The notes beneath the pieces were generated by a model. That model did no database searches. It was not told the origin of the DNA and was given only the letters and a program-made list of their open reading frames with translations. From CALODP01 sp942492055 (GTDB taxonomy: Bacteria > Bacteroidota > Ignavibacteria > Ignavibacteriales > Melioribacteraceae), in contig CALODP010000019.1 in NCBI GenBank assembly GCA_942492055.1, positions 496,001-560,000 on the forward strand: 64,000 nucleotides of DNA. The letters run 5' to 3'. Position 1 is the stretch's first letter; each line of letters starts with the position of its first letter. Position numbers and translations under genes: made by a program. Of this stretch, positions 59,656 through 64,000 are shown piece by piece.

Positions 59656-61833
59656 CTAGAAACGATTGTTAATCTCTTCCATTATCTTAATAGCAGCGTA
59701 AGGAATTTTTGTTCCCGGGCCGAAGATAGCGGAAGCACCATGCTCGTATAGGAAGTCGTAATCCTGAGCCGGAATAACACCGCCGGCAATAACGATAATG
59801 TCTTCTCTATCGAGTTTTTTAAGTTCTTCGATAAGCTGAGGCAACAATGTTTTGTGACCGGCAGCCAATGAACTCATACCAACACAGTGAACGTCGTTTT
59901 CAACAGCCTGACGAGCGGTTTCTTCCGGAGTCTGGAACAATGGTCCCATATCAACGTCGAATCCCATATCAGCGTAAGCTGTAGCAACAACTTTAGCTCC
60001 ACGATCGTGACCGTCCTGACCCATCTTAGCGATCATTATTCTAGGTCTTCTGCCTTCTTTTTCGGCAAATTCGTCAGTCATTTTGCGAGCTTTTTTTACC
60101 ATGTTATCTTCTTCGGAACCGTATTCACTGCTGTATACGCCGGAAATAGTTCTAGTCACTGCTTGATATCTCCCTGATACTTTTTCTATGGCGTCTGAGA
60201 TTTCACCGAGAGTTGCTCTAACTCTTGCCGCTTTAACGGATAGTTCGAGTAAGTTGCCTTCGCCCGATTCAGCGCATTTTGTCAATGCTTCGAGAGCGGC
60301 TTGAACGTCGTCGTTATTTCTCTTGGCTTTAATCTCTTCCAATCTCTTGATCTGTGATAATCTTACTGAAGTATTATCGACTTCCAAGATCTCGATCGGA
60401 TCTTCTTTTTCCAATCTGTATTTATTAACACCGACAATAGTTTCGTTGCCGGAATCGATTCTTGCTTGTCTTCTTGCCGCAGCTTCCTCAATTCTCATTT
60501 TAGGAATACCAGCTTCGATAGCTTTTGTCATACCACCGTATGATTCGACTTCGAGAATGTGTTCCCAACCTTTTTTGAGAAGAGCGTTTGTTAAAGCTTC
60601 TACATAGTATGAACCAGCCCAAGGATCGATAACTTTACATATCTTGGTTTCGTCCTGCAAGTATAACTGAGTATTACGAGCGATACGAGCTGAGAAGTCA
60701 GTAGGAAGCGCGATAGCTTCGTCAAGTGAATTTGTATGAAGCGACTGAGTATGCCCCAAAGCAGCGGCCATAGCTTCGATACAGGTTCTAGCAACGTTAT
60801 TAAACGGATCCTGTTCCGTCAAACTCCAACCGGATGTCTGAGAGTGAGTTCTCAATGACATTGATTTCGGATTTTCAGGATTGAACTGTTTGATAAGTTT
60901 TGCCCAAATCAAACGAGCAGCTCTTAGTTTGGCAACTTCCATGAAGTAGTTCATTCCTTCAGCCCAGAAGAAAGACAAACGAGGAGCGAATTTATCAACA
61001 CTCATTCCGGCTTTGATACCGGTTTTAACATATTCCAAACCGTCAGCCAAAGTGTATGCCATTTCAAGATCAGCAGTAGCGCCAGCTTCCTGCATGTGGT
61101 AACCGGAGATAGAAATGCTGTTGAATCTTGGCATATTTTCAGCGGTAAATTTGAAAATATCCGCTATTATTTGCATGGAGACTTGAGGCGGATAAATATA
61201 TGTGTTACGAACCATGTACTCTTTCAAAATATCATTCTGAATAGTACCTGTAAGTTGGTCGTGAGCTACGCCCTGTTCTTCAGCCGCGACAATATAGAAT
61301 GCGAGAACCGGAAGAACCGCGCCGTTCATAGTCATAGATACAGACATTTTATCCAACGGAATTCCGTCGAAAAGAATTTTCATATCTTCAATGGAATCGA
61401 TAGCAACACCGGCTTTACCAACATCACCGACAACTCTTTGATGATCAGAATCGTATCCGCGGTGAGTAGCCAAGTCGAATGCTACCGAAAGACCTTTCTG
61501 ACCCTGAGCAAGGTTTCTTCTGTAGAAAGCGTTACTCTCTTCGGCTGTTGAGAATCCGGCATACTGACGAACAGTCCAAGGACGTCCTACGTACATTGTG
61601 CTATATGGCCCTCTTAAGAAGGGAGGCAAACCGGACATAAAATCGAGATGATCAACACTAGCCAAATCTTCTTTTGTATATAAAGGATTAACGTCTATCT
61701 GTTCCATTGTTTTCCAAATAACATCTTCAACGTCTTTTCCTGTTTCGGCTTTGAAAGCCTTTTTCCAATCTTCATAAGAAATCTTCTTAGATTGAAGATC
61801 CAAATTTATTTTCGAAAAATCAGGTTTAGTCAT
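59656..61833 (-). CDS. mutB: Methylmalonyl-CoA mutase large (catalytic) subunit
   Basis: Coenzyme B12 enzyme of 725 residues that rearranges succinyl-CoA and (R)-methylmalonyl-CoA. The N-terminal barrel has YSTMYVGRPWTVRQYAGFST, SVAFDLATHRGYDSD and RTHSQTSGWSLTEQDPFNN. The C-terminal B12-binding domain carries the DxHxxG motif in GQDGHDRGAK (cobalt ligand His609), and AGGVIPAQDYDFLYEHGA near the end. The gene overlaps the mutA stop by one base (TAATG), so both subunits are translated together. Together with the epimerase and decarboxylase at 15753-19745, it forms the propionate branch. Confidence 0.97.
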   Translation of the reverse strand: MTKPDFSKINLDLQSKKISYEDWKKAFKAETGKDVEDVIWKTMEQIDVNPLYTKEDLASVDHLDFMSGLPPFLRGPYSTMYVGRPWTVRQYAGFSTAEESNAFYRRNLAQGQKGLSVAFDLATHRGYDSDHQRVVGDVGKAGVAIDSIEDMKILFDGIPLDKMSVSMTMNGAVLPVLAFYIVAAEEQGVAHDQLTGTIQNDILKEYMVRNTYIYPPQVSMQIIADIFKFTAENMPRFNSISISGYHMQEAGATADLEMAYTLADGLEYVKTGIKAGMSVDKFAPRLSFFWAEGMNYFMEVAKLRAARLIWAKLIKQFNPENPKSMSLRTHSQTSGWSLTEQDPFNNVARTCIEAMAAALGHTQSLHTNSLDEAIALPTDFSARIARNTQLYLQDETKICKVIDPWAGSYYVEALTNALLKKGWEHILEVESYGGMTKAIEAGIPKMRIEEAAARRQARIDSGNETIVGVNKYRLEKEDPIEILEVDNTSVRLSQIKRLEEIKAKRNNDDVQAALEALTKCAESGEGNLLELSVKAARVRATLGEISDAIEKVSGRYQAVTRTISGVYSSEYGSEEDNMVKKARKMTDEFAEKEGRRPRIMIAKMGQDGHDRGAKVVATAYADMGFDVDMGPLFQTPEETARQAVENDVHCVGMSSLAAGHKTLLPQLIEELKKLDREDIIVIAGGVIPAQDYDFLYEHGASAIFGPGTKIPYAAIKIMEEINNRF

Positions 61834-64000
61834 TATCCTCTTGCTCCTATCTTAGTCATTAAACCAGCTAATAAGTTATAAGCATCGCATCCGAGATAGA
61901 TAAATTCATCAACACCGCTTGCTTTATGGGCTTCGATTTGATCTTTCGGATACCCAGCTAAGATTAATGTGATTTCGCTATCTTGCTCTTTCAAGCTTTT
62001 AGCGAGACCAGGAACAATTTCCGGATATGTGTCGTCGGTTGAGCAAACACAAACTGCTTTCGCCCCCGATTCGATAGCTGCTTTCGCTGCTTCTTCGGGA
62101 GTTTCGAATCCGTTAGTATAAATAATATCCAAACCTGCTACTTCAAAGAATCCTCTTGCGAAATCGGCTCTTGGTTTGAACTGTCTTACATGACCCATGT
62201 TAGCTAAGAACAATTTAGGTTTAGCTCCTGTCTTTTCTTCGAAAGCTTTTGAAGCGTCTCTTAATGCTTCGAACTCAGCTGTTAATTTGAAGATCTCAAC
62301 TTTTTCAATAGCTACTGTTTTGCCGTTAGCGGCTTTAAGCGCGCTGGCAATTTCACCTAAAGTTGCTCCCTCGACGAAAGCGTTGATTCCTGTTTCGATT
62401 AAGGAAACATCATCTTTTCCGACAAGGCTGTTGAGTTTTTCCAAGATAGGTTTGTGTTTTTCTGCGTCCCCGGCAACTCTGTATTTCTGAAGGAATTCAG
62501 CTCTTTTCTGATATAATGCTTCTGTATCAGCTTTCTTAGGAGCTATTTTTTCTTCCTTAGGATTTGCGTACATGTTGTTACCGACAATAGCGTCTTTTCT
62601 TTTGTCTATGTTTTTCTTGCGAGCAGCAACAACTTCTTTAATAGCGTCTTGAGGATAATTTTCCTGAAGAGCTTTGAACATTCCACCTTTCTCCTGAATG
62701 GTCTGGAATTCTGTCCATGCCGCATTTGCAACTTCGTCGGTTAGCTTTTCTACGTAGAAAGAACCACCGGCAGGATCTATCAACTTATCCATGTGAGACT
62801 CTTCACTCAACAAGATCTGTACGTTTCTTGAAATCCTTCTTGAGAATTCGTTAGGAACGGAGAATGTTTCGTCAAACGGATTTGTATGTAAACTATCAAT
62901 TCCACCAACTACTGCGGAAAATGCTTCGGTTGTTGTTCTAAGCATATTCACGTAAGGATCGTAAGCAGTTTGGTTTCCTACGGAAGTTTTTGCGTGAATC
63001 AATACTTTCTTCGATTCTTCGCTTGCGCCGTAAGCGTCCATTATATTTGCCCAGAGTACTCTTGCTGCTCTGAACTTAGCAATTTCCATGAAATAGAAAG
63101 GACCTACGTTGAAAGAAAGTCTCATGCTCTGAGCGATTTCGTCGATAGCCAATCCTCTTTCGAGAAGTTGCTCGATATATTCAACTGCAGTAGCCATAAC
63201 GTAAGCGAGTTCTTGAACAGCACTTGCGCCACCGTTACCGTAAGGAATTCCGCTAACAGAAATAGTTTTCAAACCGGTAGCGTTTTTCTTTGTCCATTCG
63301 GCTGCTAATTTCATTTTATTCATGGCGAATTCAAATGAAACAGGCATCTCACCGTTTTCAACAAGATAACCAAGCGGATCAGCTTCAACTGCACCTTTAA
63401 GAGCGCTTATTTCTTTCCCTTCCTTTTTAAGATATGCTGCGAGAGCCATTAGCATTGGAACGGAATTGAATCCTGCTTGGATATATAGTGGATATTTCTC
63501 TAATTCTATTCCGTCAAAAGCTCTTGTAATTGATTTCAGAGCGGATATAGCCAAACCTCCGTTACCAACTTCTTCCTTTTTCGCATAATCGGAATCCAAC
63601 CCTAATTTTGTGGCTGTATCCAATTTTACATTAATGCTGTTCTGACCTCTTTGAAGATCACTCTTCAAAGCAGCGTTAAACTCTTCAGCGTCTCCGTATG
63701 GAAGCTCCTGGCAAACATCCCAAGACTTTCCAACATATCCGGATACTTTTGTTCCTCTGATAAGGTTTGAATAACCGGGAACATCATCTGTTTGAGGAAG
63801 ATTTTCAATATCTTTTCGGGTGTATATTGGCTGAAGGTTAATACCTTCGTAGGTTTTAGTGATTAGTTTTTTTTCGAACGGAGCTCCTTTCAAATCAATC
63901 TCAACTTTCTTTCTCCATTCATCGTAGGACGGACTCTGGAAGTCGTCCTGCAACCTAAGCTCTTTATCCAACTTGATGTTAGATAAATCTAGATTTTCGC
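61833..64000 (-). CDS. mutA: Methylmalonyl-CoA mutase small subunit, start beyond the window edge
   Basis: Non-catalytic partner of MutB (at least 722 residues visible). It has the mutase barrel (PGYSNLIRGTKVSGYVGKSW, VGNQTAYDPYVNMLRTT) and a B12-like domain that lacks the DxHxxG motif: the region reads LFLANMGHVRQFKPRADFARG, so the cobalt ligand is not in place. This identifies it as the small subunit. The frame stays open to the window edge (ENLDLSNIKLDKELRL before QDD), so the TTG at 63971 is not the start and the gene begins just past base 64000. It ends one base into mutB. Confidence 0.95.
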   Translation of the reverse strand, partial: ENLDLSNIKLDKELRLQDDFQSPSYDEWRKKVEIDLKGAPFEKKLITKTYEGINLQPIYTRKDIENLPQTDDVPGYSNLIRGTKVSGYVGKSWDVCQELPYGDAEEFNAALKSDLQRGQNSINVKLDTATKLGLDSDYAKKEEVGNGGLAISALKSITRAFDGIELEKYPLYIQAGFNSVPMLMALAAYLKKEGKEISALKGAVEADPLGYLVENGEMPVSFEFAMNKMKLAAEWTKKNATGLKTISVSGIPYGNGGASAVQELAYVMATAVEYIEQLLERGLAIDEIAQSMRLSFNVGPFYFMEIAKFRAARVLWANIMDAYGASEESKKVLIHAKTSVGNQTAYDPYVNMLRTTTEAFSAVVGGIDSLHTNPFDETFSVPNEFSRRISRNVQILLSEESHMDKLIDPAGGSFYVEKLTDEVANAAWTEFQTIQEKGGMFKALQENYPQDAIKEVVAARKKNIDKRKDAIVGNNMYANPKEEKIAPKKADTEALYQKRAEFLQKYRVAGDAEKHKPILEKLNSLVGKDDVSLIETGINAFVEGATLGEIASALKAANGKTVAIEKVEIFKLTAEFEALRDASKAFEEKTGAKPKLFLANMGHVRQFKPRADFARGFFEVAGLDIIYTNGFETPEEAAKAAIESGAKAVCVCSTDDTYPEIVPGLAKSLKEQDSEITLILAGYPKDQIEAHKASGVDEFIYLGCDAYNLLAGLMTKIGARG

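Overview
The window most likely comes from an anaerobic or facultative bacterium of the Ignavibacteriota/Bacteroidota side of the FCB group. The evidence is two secreted proteins with C-terminal type IX secretion sorting domains carrying the NPFNP signature, several promoters that end in TAnnTTTG, many lipoproteins, and AT-rich DNA. This placement is inference; no rRNA gene is present.

Layout. 1-2122: a MATE exporter (cut by the window edge) and a BtpA-like barrel. 2125-10472: a minus-strand cell-envelope operon of alpha-2-macroglobulin lipoprotein, PGRP-type amidase lipoprotein and penicillin-binding protein 1C. 10473-11332: gene-free, with a degenerate 21-bp periodic array. 11333-15617: SMP-30-like protein, a T9SS-secreted protein and an M1 aminopeptidase. 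15703-19745: a five-gene operon for a biotin-dependent, sodium-pumping methylmalonyl-CoA decarboxylase plus methylmalonyl-CoA epimerase. 19955-22399: a promoter, an intact tRNA-Asn(GTT), five tandem 382-bp units each coding for a small GIY-YIG nuclease and ending in a broken tRNA-Asn, then a sixth truncated unit fused to the 3' end of a chemotaxis-receptor gene. 22434-27396: a lipoprotein, a GHL10 glycosidase and ClpB. 27483-28054: a 22-bp tandem array with an EcoRI site in almost every unit. 28317-31647: RsgA, TrkH and a HAMP protein. 32034-37211: QueC-QueF, tyrosine phenol-lyase and GlnD. 37220-42893: MurI, a NUDIX hydrolase, lipocalin, DUF1232, S9 peptidase and LysA. 43068-49152: GH13 debranching-type enzyme, VanX-type dipeptidase and a multi-PAS hybrid kinase. 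49310-52045: YciO-type protein, ABM, DUF3795 and GSCFA proteins. 52046-53250: gene-free, with a third 21-bp array whose two halves have opposite polarity. 53251-57793: a membrane-anchored reductive-dehalogenase-like FeS protein, TfoX-C, TPR, flavodoxin-ferredoxin and a small membrane protein. 57857-59546: an XRE-ImmA/PIN toxin-antitoxin-like pair. 59596-64000: methylmalonyl-CoA mutase MutAB (mutA runs off the edge).

How the parts work together. MutAB, the epimerase and the Na+ decarboxylase form the succinyl-CoA to propionyl-CoA branch of succinate/propionate fermentation, coupling decarboxylation to a sodium gradient. PBP1C, macroglobulin and amidase form an envelope building and protection unit; MurI, LysA and the VanX-type dipeptidase add peptidoglycan precursor and recycling functions. 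QueC and QueF make preQ1.

The two most unusual things are the tRNA-Asn/GIY-YIG cassette array and the three intergenic arrays with unrelated sequence but a shared period of two helical turns.
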